Of a stretch of 64,000 nucleotides of DNA, positions 10,913 through 23,500 are shown one piece after another. Location of the stretch: positions 12,095,001 through 12,159,000 of the forward strand of contig OX291553.1 of assembly GCA_946406115.1 (NCBI GenBank). The letters run 5' to 3'. The first letter of the stretch is position 1. Each line of letters opens with the position of its first letter. Both the position numbers and the translations under genes were made by a program. The notes under the pieces are model-generated. The model searched no databases, was not told the origin of the DNA, and saw nothing but the letters and a program-made list of their open reading frames with translations. The DNA is from Apoda limacodes (taxonomy: Eukaryota > Arthropoda > Insecta > Lepidoptera > Limacodidae).

Positions 10913-11386
10913 ACATAGGTACTATACAAAAAATAATGATTATTAATGTATGCAGTGAATTGCAGAGAGTACTATTAAATTAAAAGTATCGAGTCTTACT
11001 TAGTATTGCATATAAAATTAAGTATCAAGCATATGTACTTAGGTATCGACAATCTGTGCTGACTCCTAGTTTAAGAACAGTATTAAGTAACGTTTACTAC
11101 TTGCCATTCGATGACAATATACTACTTTTTTGATTCAAATTTTTCTTATACTCAGTTATTTATATTTTTAAAGATTTAATGGATATTTCTGAGGTCAAAT
11201 GTGGTAAGCTTCACCCTTCACCCACCAATCAGTTTTCCGTTTTTTCGCTAGGTGGCAATTATTGTCGAACACATATTGTTTTATTTCTGTGACGTTTGTT
11301 CATAGAGTAGATTTTTGTTTATTTTCTTTCCAAGATTCCAAACTGAAAAGTGCCGAAAATCTTTTAAACGAATAGTGAGCATAAAA
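10913..11386. promoter_or_regulatory. 5' flank of PSMD5, promoter presumed
   Basis: The stretch between a LINE remnant and the PSMD5 start codon must hold the core promoter, but no TATA box or other element can be fixed by eye. The last 100 bases contain TTCGCTAGGTGGC and TGTGACGTTTG, a CRE-like half. Inference only. Confidence 0.3.
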
Positions 11387-11571
11387 ATGTCGGCTCAGGA
11401 TTGTGAACAATACAGAGAGTTTATTAGAAAACTTCAGATAGAAGAATCCAGACCAACGGCGTTAAATGACATAAAAAATTTCCTCTTGTATAAACCGTCT
11501 GACGAAGCTGTCACAGCAATAAGAACTGCAGGAATTTCGAAGATAGTTTCCTGTGTAAATGTATCGGATAT
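11387..11571 (+). CDS. PSMD5: PSMD5 coding exon 1
   Basis: Starts MSAQDCEQYREF and ends ...VSD plus AT; donor GTAAGT. The split Met codon AT|G is completed by exon 2. Confidence 0.9.
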
Positions 11572-14500
11572 GTAAGTAAAATTCAATTTAAGCCGGTAGG
11601 TAGTCTGACAGGTTGGACCTACCAGCGCACATTCGGATTTTTGAACCTAAAAGTTGGTCAAAAATATTTTTGTCTTGAATGACTCCTAGGGTGCGTTCCA
11701 AATCGCAACGAGGAAGTTAAAAAAGTGGTTTTGGGACACCCAGGGTAGAGTAATTTTCCAACTGTCAAGTTGAATTATTTACACTGCCATAGAAAAGGTA
11801 GAAAATCACTCCTGTCAGTGTGAAAATTAACTGTCAAACGCTCGTTCCAGAACGGGTTGATTTTTCAACTCTACCGGGCGATAATTACTCGGCGTGATTT
11901 GGAACATAGCCCTATAGTTATAACTTACATCTATTATCGTCATATTATTTAAACTATAACTTTTGGAAGAAAATAATGAATGAAACCAGTGGAATTTGAA
12001 AAAACGATAAGTACATTACATATCATTGTCATCACTACTCATGTCCGTGTGAGTTTCTGAATAAGAACAGCTTCTTGGCAGTGCAGCAGGCAGTAATAAC
12101 TGTAGTCCTTATGAAATGGTCTTGTCTTGTTCTTTATTGGTATTTTTCTCACACCTATAATGAGGGGGTCTGCTGTCAACTGGAGTCTGTTTATAACATC
12201 CAAATTACACTCTCCTTGGGTAAATGTTCTGGAATAATTTAGCCTGTAATCTCTTAAGTGCTTGTTACAGGCTTCTGCAGCCTCTTCCCAGAGCTGACCA
12301 ATAGGAAGCAGGACTGATGAAATAATTTCTGCTCCATGTCCCAGAATTTTGTAAATTGTTGGGGAAATTGGATGCCATTTGTAAAACTGAACATATAGAT
12401 TTTCAGTTTCCCTTGTATATTTTGCAAAAGCTTCTATTTTTATATTGTGTCCACTCAATAAGGCTTCTAAAATAATTTGAAACCTGAAAATTAGATTAAT
12501 ATCTATTTCTGTTATTAATGCAGATAATTCATGATCAGCAAAACATCGCCTGCTATTATTGCCATCATTTGAATTGCCAAAATTTGCTTCAGGAACATCT
12601 AATATTAGTCCCATCTACTGTCTAAATCTTTCCTTTATTTCTTGTTTCCTTTGCTTTACTACATTTTTGTCTGATTGCATTCGTAATTGCCATTTCTTCA
12701 GTGGGAATCGATAGAGTACATGGTTTGTAACTAATGTTGCTGCCGACATTATAATGGAGCACTTTTTTCTGCCACCCCTCCCCAGACCCCTACAACATTT
12801 TTTTCAAAAGGGGGTGTTTCCCTAAAACTTACCATTTTTGTGATGCAAATCAATAGAGTACATGTCAAAAGCAACATTTGTATGGAGCACTTTCCATCTC
12901 ATTCCGTGAGCTACTATTAACAGAAATCTAAATGAATAATGAGAATTTCAGGGTTCTGTAGTGCCGCAACTTGGGACCCCAGAAAAAGTGTTTTCTACAA
13001 ACATTGCTTGTAGAGCTGCCTTCTATCAATCACAGTCATAAAAATAGGTATTTTTGGTGTAATGGTATAAAAAAAAATATATTTACAACTACATTCTAAG
13101 GTAGTGACATAAAATTTAGGTTGCAGGTATATCTGTTTGATTATATAGATAGGCAAAACTATATAACATGGCTTGGTCATTCCTACCTGCATTGGCCCTC
13201 ATTCTAGGGTTGAAGAGAATTCCTGTTCTGCTTCCTTATTGCTAAAAGGAATTTATGATGTAAGTTACCTCACACCATCCCACACTAAAAGAAATCTCCC
13301 ATCCCTTACCAAATGTAGTTAAAGCAAAAAAAATTGAAATATGTATTTGACAATTGTGTAATTTTCTCTTAAGTTAAGATTTTTCTAATTCTTCCTCATC
13401 AACCCTGCTTGTTAAGTCACAATGACATTGATTGACATCCTCAGTATAATTTAAGGAGTTTTTTTTTATACACAAACTACTATTTGCTTTGCAAATTAGT
13501 TGGAAAATTAAACTGTATAAAATTACTAGTACAACCAATGACCTTCTAATACATTTTGTGTGGTTATTTATTTATATACAGTAGTCACATGCACAGTTAG
13601 ACATTTTATTGTTATCATAATTTCTGTCACACTCATATGGTTGTTTCACTCAGTCTGGAAAATACCATAAATGTGTTGCCCCATAAAAGAGTTACTAACT
13701 TTGTGTAGATGTGTAACATGTTACTCTGATCAATTGTTACACCCACAACAGGTAGGTGGTTGCAGTGTAGTACATGTAGTTCCAAAGTTTACAGGAAAAA
13801 CTAGTAAACTGGTTCCTAAGTTGATGAAGACTCTAACTGTACCTACTGGTAACTGCTGTGGTTCAGTCATCAACAATCAGTTGATGTCCCAATTTCTGGT
13901 CAGAGTAACTTAAAGAGAATAGAAATTAAGAATATTTTAAATACTGTAAGTAATTAATAAGTTCTAGACAAAGGTTAATAAAATGAAATATAAATATAAT
14001 AATGAAAATTATTTGTTTTAATTTTGTTATAGGACTCAAATTGATTTAACTTGTGAAGTACTAAAAGTATGTTTTGAAAAGTTTAATGTTGGAGATGTTG
14101 TAAAAAATTATACAAGTCATATCATGTATTTACTACGGCATGAAAAAGCCTGTGTTCGCCGACTTGCTCTTGATGAGGTAAGGAACATTATGCATGGTTT
14201 TATAGATCCTTAAATAAATGGCTTTGTTAAAACTTTCTATCTACTAGGTAGTCAGAAAATGTGTTTAGAGAGGTAAAAGAGGAAAAGAATACTCTGGATT
14301 TTAGCTTAAGACTAGTGCCTGAACAAAGGGTAAAGTTTAGTTCAAACTACATTGTTGCTTACCAACTCATGCTAGAGTAAAATCGAGTGTAATATGGGGC
14401 TGTGCTTTATTGTACGCATCATGATGTAGACATGTATCTCAGTACTGTCAATCTCAATTGGTGTGAACATGTTATAAAAATATGTATCAATGTTAATATT

Positions 14501-17500
14501 ATATACAATGGATATATTCATGATTTTCATTATTCCTTATGGTGCATTTGTATAAGGGCCAATGAATGTTGATCATAAATGATTTAGATACTGAATGTAA
14601 ATTTAAATGCCCAAACTCAAGGTACCCCTAAAAACAATTTTATTGTGATGTGATGACAGAAGCTGATTTTGTAAATATAAGAAAAAGGGTAAGTACTGTA
14701 CATTTTACAAACTTGCGTTTTTTGTTTTCAGGTTTACAAAGCAGTTACGGCGGATACAGTGGTATTGTCAGTGTCACAATATATAGATGTTTTTGTTGCT
14801 GTATCACAACTTGTCATTGATCAAGATATTGGCATAGCAAACAAGGCCATATTGATTACATCAAACTTACCTTCTGAAGCATATCCTAAAATATTAGAAG
14901 AAATGAAAATAGCTTTGGACTACAGTAATAGTAGCAAATGCAATGCCTATGAGGTAAAAAATATATATAATAATTATGCAGTTATTTGTTATGCAGTATT
15001 TATTATGGATAGGTGGCTGGCTATTGCAAAAATTTACGTTACATTTAATGACGGCTAGGTAACTAGATATAATAATAATAAAGAGTTACAAATATTGTTG
15101 AATATGTGCATACTGACCGATCCGATTAACATTGTGTCCTATTACACTTAAAATTAAATGGTAAGATGCCAATATACCAGAGAAAGAACAATAAAAGTGA
15201 GTGGATGTGTAGATGGTAGAAAACAAGTGCCATGCGCTGTTTTATAAATTCATTGGGTGTGTTTTACTATTTAGATTAGGCAATAATAAACAATGTTTAA
15301 TGCACAATGAATATGAAACCTGTATGACTGTAGTCAGAGCTTCCAGATGGCTAGTTGGGCTCATTGCACATACTAAAATTGCAGCATTCTATTCCTTTTA
15401 CACAAAAATTGTAAATGTAATTCTCCATAATTTAGTTTTATTATTTAGTTATGAATGAATGTTATTGTATGTGCTATGTTTTAGAATTTTAAAAATTATT
15501 ACACTTGTAAAACACTCAAGCAATTATTTCTGTATCAACATATGTCCCAAAACAACTTAATTATAATAAATTTCTTTGATAATACTTCCACAAGTACCAC
15601 TGACTGACTGACTACCAAATTTCTGATGAGCATGTTGTGCTCGATTTACTGCGAGATATACGGTATATCTATTCCTTTTTATTTACATATAATAATGGTT
15701 CATCAAATTTAAATATTAAGATTATAGACAAGCAGCACAAGTTGCTGGTGTGACTATCTCATGTGATGGAAATGTGCTAGTCCTTTTCACAACAATATTG
15801 TTCACTTAATATGTCACTCTAGTTACACTTTTAATTCTTTAAACCACTTGTAAGTCTTTTTTAAATGAGTTTACTGAATTGGCTGAAACTACGTTGCTGG
15901 CAATCTATTCCAACTTTCTACAACATGATTACTCAGGAAATGGTGCGCAAGATTGATTTCCGATCTTGAGTGTCCACGAGAATTTCCATCCATATATATA
16001 ATATATAACAAAACAACTTTATTTCAATAACATCAAATCAGGAAATTTATGGCACACATTATAATAACTTGTTTACTGCTAGCTAAGAAACTTCTGCAAC
16101 CCTAGTTAGGTAATTTTATGTTAAAAAAGCCAGTTATATGATATAGGACACAATGTAAAATGGCACAGGTGTGTGGCAGAAGAATTAAAAGGGCAAATAG
16201 GTATGTAGAAACAACTTCAGAATCTTAATACTGTAGAATTGTACACAGTCGCCTAGCCGATCCTGCAGTTTCCACACACATTTGCGCGTGTCCATACATT
16301 GTCTTGCTAATGTTCTATACAGGGTTACAGGGAAGTCTGCGTAAAGGTAAGCGGTCACCGCGGCAAATGGACGCTTGGAACACCAGGGGCAACACTTTAA
16401 AATCAAGGTTCCGATTAAGTGCTGTTTTTACGAAGGTGGTGGGCATTTATGGCTAAAAATTGGTTGTTACCAGCAAACAACGGATCCTAGATTGCGAAAA
16501 TAAAAAAAAAGTAAATCTTAGAACAAATAAGATTTGAAACATAATCAAATATCTAGAAAACAGTTCTCTATCTCTATCCATCTATTATCCAAAGGATCAA
16601 ATCAATCGGTGCGGCTTAAATAATAACGTCCTTAACGTCTAGGTCGACTTTCTCTGTAACCCTGTAATAAACATTTTTATAGTGTCCAGATTGTCTACTT
16701 ACTGCCCACTGTATTCAGATTTAAATTATGCTACCTACTGTTTAGGGGTTCCACATTGTGGCAATTCTTTCAAAGGTTTCTAGTATCTTTACCAAAACCA
16801 AAACATTTTTATGATTTTTTTAGGGTTTTAAAACCAGAAGGCAATAACGGAACCTTTACAGTTTTCATGTCTATCCGTCTATAATAAAATTTTGCGTGCT
16901 TGAGATAGAGATCGCATATTTAAATTAGGTAGTAATTATTTTTTGTTACGCACAAATTGCAGAGTTTTGAAACTAAACGATTCTAAGAGTTTTCAAAATC
17001 CATAATAGGTAATATTATAAATGCGAAAGTAACCTGTCTGTCTGTTACCTCTTCACGTTAAAATTACTGTACCGATTAATAGGAAATTTGGCATGGAGAT
17101 AGTTTTAGATCTGGGGAAGGACATGGCTCCTTGAAAACGTCAAGTGCGAGTCAGTTTTATTTCTATAATTCAGGAGTTACCGTTGAAATCCTACACCAAT
17201 AACCCAATTTAGGGCGGGTGGATCCGCGAGCAAATTTGGCATGGAGATAGTTTTAGATCCAGGGAAGGTCATAGGCTACTTGAAAACGTCGAGTGTGAGT
17301 CAGTTTTTTAATAATTATGGAGTTTCCGTTGCCATCCTAAACCGATAACCGAATTTAGGGCGGGTGAAACTGCGGGCAAAAGCTAGTCTAGAAATCTTTA
17401 TAAAAAAATTGTACCTAAATGCGATTTCAGATATAAGTATCTAATATTATATTAATTTTACCATCAGGTTATAATCAACATATCTTTGAAGTCAGTCGAA

Positions 17501-20500
17501 TTTTTAAGACTAAGTGTTGACTATGGGTATTATGATAGCATGATAACAGATCTGCAGTGTGACGATGTATTGTACCAAATGAATATTCTAGAATTGCTGT
17601 CAAGGCTAGCAGCTAAGCCACATGGTATTGGGTATTTGGTGAGGCATGGAGCTCTGGATAGATTTTCAGATTTAGTTTCAAACTTGGAACATAATCCACT
17701 TAGTGGATTGTTAACACCAGGTAATTGGTTATTAGCATTATAAACATTTAATTAATACACATGATACAAAAAAAAAATGGCCTAATTATAGGAATTTAAT
17801 AAAACGATGATATATGAGTTTCGTCGGGGTCTCTGGGTCTATAATTTGAGTCCGCTTTGTAAGGCGCGTTTCAGCTCCAGAGTGCTTAACCTTGAACTTT
17901 CCTTCATACTTCGATGGTGCATGCAATATTTTTAAGATTTCATTATAAAAATTCAAAATTTTGTTATTAAATTGAATATGTATTGAAAAGAAATAAACCT
18001 GACTCAGAATCTATTTGCAATTCGTGTAAACATAACCTAACTTTACTTAATATTCACTTTTTCTGTTTCTGGTAATTTAATCATAAATCATTAAAATACT
18101 TACATGATTACCTTAATTGTCACATTCTTTAACTGGTTTTCAAATCACGACACTGATTAAACCTAAATTTAACAAAATTCCAAATTAACACGTAACATAT
18201 ATGTTGCATCACAAAGTCCATTGTTGGGTTGCATAGTAGCCTTAGGTAAAATAAAATGTAGTGAAATAAACATGTAGTTTTTAGTATCACTTCTGCTTTG
18301 TGACGGGCGCGTGAATATCTGTTAGAAAAATATAATATAGATATCAAATAGTATCTATCTATTACAAACGAGGATTAAGCGGATATGGATATGCGAAGCG
18401 GATACATATCTTTAATCGGAATGATATGTGACATATCAAATCTTTGTCCGGAGTTACTTAGCCCATAGACTACAAAGCGAAAGACGCGGGTCAAGGTCAT
18501 TTTTGTTTACACAAATTGCAAATAGATTCTGCGTCAGGTTTACATATTTTCAGGTGCAACAAAGTTTTATACTAACCTACAGTCGCCATATTAAAATAGT
18601 GTAAATTTACACGACACTGGCATTAAAAAATTTGGTAGAAAAGTTAGTTGAGTTGTAGGTAGATTCTGGGTCTGTTAAATTTTATTTATAGATAGATATA
18701 GAAGAGCTTACTTTGGCTTAGTAATTTTTTATGTTGTATATTTCGATATTAACATAGTAACAACTTGTTTGCGTTGCATAGTTGTATGAAGTGGCCACAT
18801 TCTACCTGTCATGATTTGATGCGAAATTCCCGACCCAAAATTGAGCGTCCTCAGCTTGCGTGCATGATTTAAATAGTGATGGAGGCACCTATTCCTAGTG
18901 TGGCATCGCTTATTAAGTATCCGATTTCAAAAATGTGTATCCATTTGGGCGCCGACGAACCCGGGGACGTCGTCGTCGTGTTTGGAGAGAGGCCCTATTT
19001 GGGGAGCTCGTTGAGACTAATCTCGCTATCCGGATAGCGAGAGCGTCATCTGGGGCCGTTAGTACGTGCTGATGCCGCCTAACTATAGTTTTACGACAGT
19101 GCCGAGGTCGATCGGGGGTATGGCGTCGGAGATATTGCATATCAACGTCAACCGTTGCGAAGCTTGTTGTCGTTTACCCGATGGTCCCACAAACGTGCTA
19201 AGTGGTAGGATTATCGCTTGCGCCAGACACAAGACAACTTTACAATAAACAAATTAGTTTCATCAACGTTGAACTGCCATTTCGAAGGTCCCAGGACCTT
19301 CAATGTACTACTTGAGCCCCTCGTACGTCAAGATCAAAAGGCAAAAACGCAATTAAGGTTTATTTTATGTGTATCTTTTAAGTTTTTACGAGAAGTATAT
19401 AAATGTATGGCAGGTCTTAAGAGGAAATTTACCTTAAGCTACAAAAGTAATAAATGCTTGTCCATCTGTCACTAATAGGTACTCCTTTTTCCTCTTTTAA
19501 AATTCTTTCATTTTTTCATTTTTCTAGGTTACATGAAATTCTTTGGAAGTATAGCACATCATTACCCAAGAGAGATTTTTGAGAAATATCCTTCTCTCAT
19601 AGACATACTGTTTGGAGCTATTGAAGCGAATGACAATACCGTTGTGCCAGTAGCCCTCGATACTCTTGGTTTTATTGGAGCTACAATTGAAGGAAAATTA
19701 TGTTTAGCAGCGTTAGGTATGTACCCATTTACTATAATTTTTAAGTAAGTATTGGTGGAGTTTTTAAGCATGGTTTTTAAAATGTTTAATTCTATCAAAA
19801 TTGGCTGAGCTGATTTGTAACTATGCTAAAATGCTAGCTTCGCTAAATCAAAATCCCACTTTCTATATTTGTACCTTTTATGTGTGAATACATGCCTAAA
19901 CTAATAAGTAACTAATTATTATTTAGCAAAAACTACAAAGTAAAATTCCAATCACCCATTACATACTATTAAGTACCTGCAAAATAGTAAGGAAGCTAAA
20001 GTATAAAGAATCCGATGAAATCTTCTCACTATTGATTATTTTCAAGATTTAAACCTATTTTTCGTGGATTACGAAAAACATGTTATTATTTATGAAGAAT
20101 CCTTTAGATAAAATATTACACATATTAGGGAAGAGAAAATACTTACCTCTCAACCTGCACACTTTCTGATATCAAGGTTCTTCAAAGAACAACGAATCGC
20201 AGTCGCGACATTGATTAAGTTTTTATTGTAACTAAAGTTTATTAATACACAATCTCAACATGTTGGATGTCACGTGGCTAGTAACTACTAGACTAGAAAG
20301 CTGCGGATGATTTGATGGTTAATGATTGCACCCTTGGATCCATTACTAAATGCTTGTGTACCAGACACCCTATTGTATTCAAAAAAATTCAAAATTCAAT
20401 TTAATTTATTCAGTTTAGGCTACAATAATTGAGCACTTATGAATGTCACTACGCCATCGGTTCGTAAGTCTACAGGGCGGGAGACCTTGTACTGAGAAGA

Positions 20501-23500
20501 ACCGGCAAGAAACTCAGCAAGGGCATTTCTTTTCTCCCTTTCTCTTACAGCGTCCAATTAAAATATTGGAAAATGTCCTCCCTATCATAAAAGGACACTT
20601 TCCATTACAAACATAAAAAAACATGAAATATAAAGCACAAGCACAACATAAAAAAGTATCTAATATAAACAAAAGACAGTTTATGTATTCATCACTAAGG
20701 AATAATCAATGTCTTACAGTATTAATAAACAAAACAAAAAAGTAAGACTAAATACTAAGAATACAAAGAAGTTTGCAAGAGCAGACCAGCCTCCACAGGC
20801 GGCACCCGTTCACGAGTATGACACATGAATCAGCCATCGCTTCGCTCAACCATGTTTTAGGGAACGTAACGACCCAACACACACGCCACCACCGCATAGA
20901 CACTTTGAGAGAGCATGACACACTCAAGCAACTCCAATAAAACTTTGATTGTACTAGTTACAATGTGTGTAGTAAAGGAACAAAATATAAGAGAAGATTG
21001 GAAGGTTCGTAATGCTTTACTACCGAGAAGCAACGGCAATAAACTCACTAGTTAATCTTTTATACATCATATAAAAATACAATATAGCCTTACACTAGGT
21101 AATAACATAATATACAATGTTTTAATTTAAAAAAAAATTAATATTTCAAATGCCCCAATACAAATCAATTAAGTTCTAATTTTTCCAAGCATTTTTATCA
21201 TTTGTAATAGCTTTTTTTATTAAACTATCTTTGACATATATTTTAAATTTATTTGAGGGTAAATTAACCACATGTTCTGGAATTTTATCGTAGAAAAATA
21301 TACTTTGTATTGCGAAAGAGCTATGTACCTTCTGAAGACGACATTTTGGAACTACCAATTTATCCTTATTCCTTGTATTAACACTGTGGAGGTCACTATT
21401 TTTAGCAAATAAGTGACAATTTTGGCGTACATACATTATACAAGCAAAATATATTGGCAAGGAACAGTTAAAATATCAAATTCCCTAAATAGTTCCCTAA
21501 GAGAAATTCGAGGTCCTAATTTATAAATTGACCGTACTGCTCTCTTGTGCAAAATAAAGACTGTATCAATATCAGCTGCCTTACCCCAAAGCAAAATGCC
21601 ATAAGACATGACGGAATGGAAATAGCTAAAGTAGACCAAGCGAGCAGTGTCAACATCTGTAAGCTGCCTAACTTTCCTAACTGCATAGGCAGCTGAACTG
21701 AGTTTTCCGGTAAGAACTGAAATGTGAGGGTTCCACTGCAGCCTATTGTCTAATGTAATACCTAGAAACACTGTTGAGTCTAATAGTTCTATTTATTCTC
21801 CGTTTAGGGATAATTTTGTACTTATGTTTCTGACATTTGGCATCATAAATTTTAAACACTTAGTCTTTTTCGCATTAAGAAGTAAATTATTTGCCGTAAA
21901 CCAATGAAGAACCTGAGAAAGCGCACTACTTACGTCGTCAAAATTAGTTTTATTTCTGTCAACTTTAAATAAAAGAGATGTGTCATCAGCAAATAGTACA
22001 ATCTTGCATAGCTTCTCCACAAAGAAAGGCAAGTCATTTATGTAAATTAAAAATAGAAAAGGACCTAAAATAGAACCCTGAGGTTCTTGAGGAACTCCTA
22101 ATTTTACTTCAGAGCCATTGGATTTTACTTCATTGATTTGAACCTTCTGCATTCTACTACTCAAATATGAGCGGATAAGCTCAAGAGCCAAATCTGCAAT
22201 ACCATAATGACTCAGTTTCCGTAAAAGAGTTTCATGTTGCACGCAGTCGAATGCCTTTGATAGATCACAGAAGATACCAATAGCATTTTGTGACTGTTCC
22301 CAAGCAGCAAATATATGCTGTATAAGGGCAACACCTGCGTCAGTTGTGGAACGCCCTTTTGTAAAACCAAACTGTTGAGGATGAATTAATCCATTTAAGT
22401 TAAAATGTTTAAGCATCTGATTGAACATAATTTTTTCAAAAATTTTGCTTAAGGCAGGCAGTATAGAGATAGGTCGAAAATTATTAGGATCATCTTTACT
22501 TCCACTTTTAAAAAGTGGTATTATTTTACTATATTTCATTAAGTCTGGGAATATCCCTTCATCAACACACTTATTAAATATTGTATATGGGTCAATCAAC
22601 TATTTAACCAGAAATCGTGTCCCCGGGAGTTCATGATTAAATATATTTTTTACGATAGTAATAGCAAAAAAATATAAATGTATTAAGTCTTCCAAAATTC
22701 ATAATATCTTCGTGGTCCCATTATTATTATTATGTTATAACTTGAAAAATAAAAATTGTTATCCAGTTGACCAAAAATGCCTTCAATACATTTCATCGTT
22801 GTCCCCATGGCTAGGTAGCTGTGTGTACAATGAAATCAAAAATATTGTTTGAGTCAATTTACAATTTATTTTACAAGTATATAGAATGTATTACTACTTT
22901 TCATTTAATCACAAAAAAAAAAAATTAACTGATCATTTAATAAAAAAAAACAGGACTATTTTTCTGTCCCCATAGTAGCGAAAACAATAGGTCAACTGAA
23001 CAACAAGGTAGTTGGTTTCATAGACTAGAGCGAGATAAAGATAGTATCAGCTTAACCTTTAGGAAGCCTTCTTACAAATCGGATCATTTTATCAGCCATT
23101 TTCGAAATTTGGAATTCACTCGTTCATTTCGCCGATGACGCTCATAGGCTCTGCGTGTGTTTATTCGTGGTCAGCTAGGTAACAACAAAATTCGGGTAAG
23201 TATTTTTTTTTTTTAATAATGATTATTATTTGACTTTTTATTGGTCTTGAATTGCCTAAATAGCAAATTATAAGTTACTATTGGTGCATTTTTACTCCAC
23301 AAAATGATTAAAACATCAAAATGTCTGTTGTATAACGGGTCCACTGGATAACAAAAAGCTGTTACCCAGGGAGAAAAATGTTGCCCAAGAGACATTTTTA
23401 GATATTCTACTAGTAAATCCCAACAGATAGTTATTAATGCAAATATTTAGGGTGAAAGTATTTAAATATTTTGTTTTATTATTCTGGTAACTAATTACTT

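Noticed and set aside
11315..11386. Possible in-frame N-terminal extension of PSMD5
   Set aside because: There is no ATG in this part; the first in-frame ATG is 11387, which fits the family length.
20857..21048. 63-codon minus-strand ORF near the CR1 tail
   Set aside because: It lies in the LINE 3' untranslated region and flank and shows no conserved motif.
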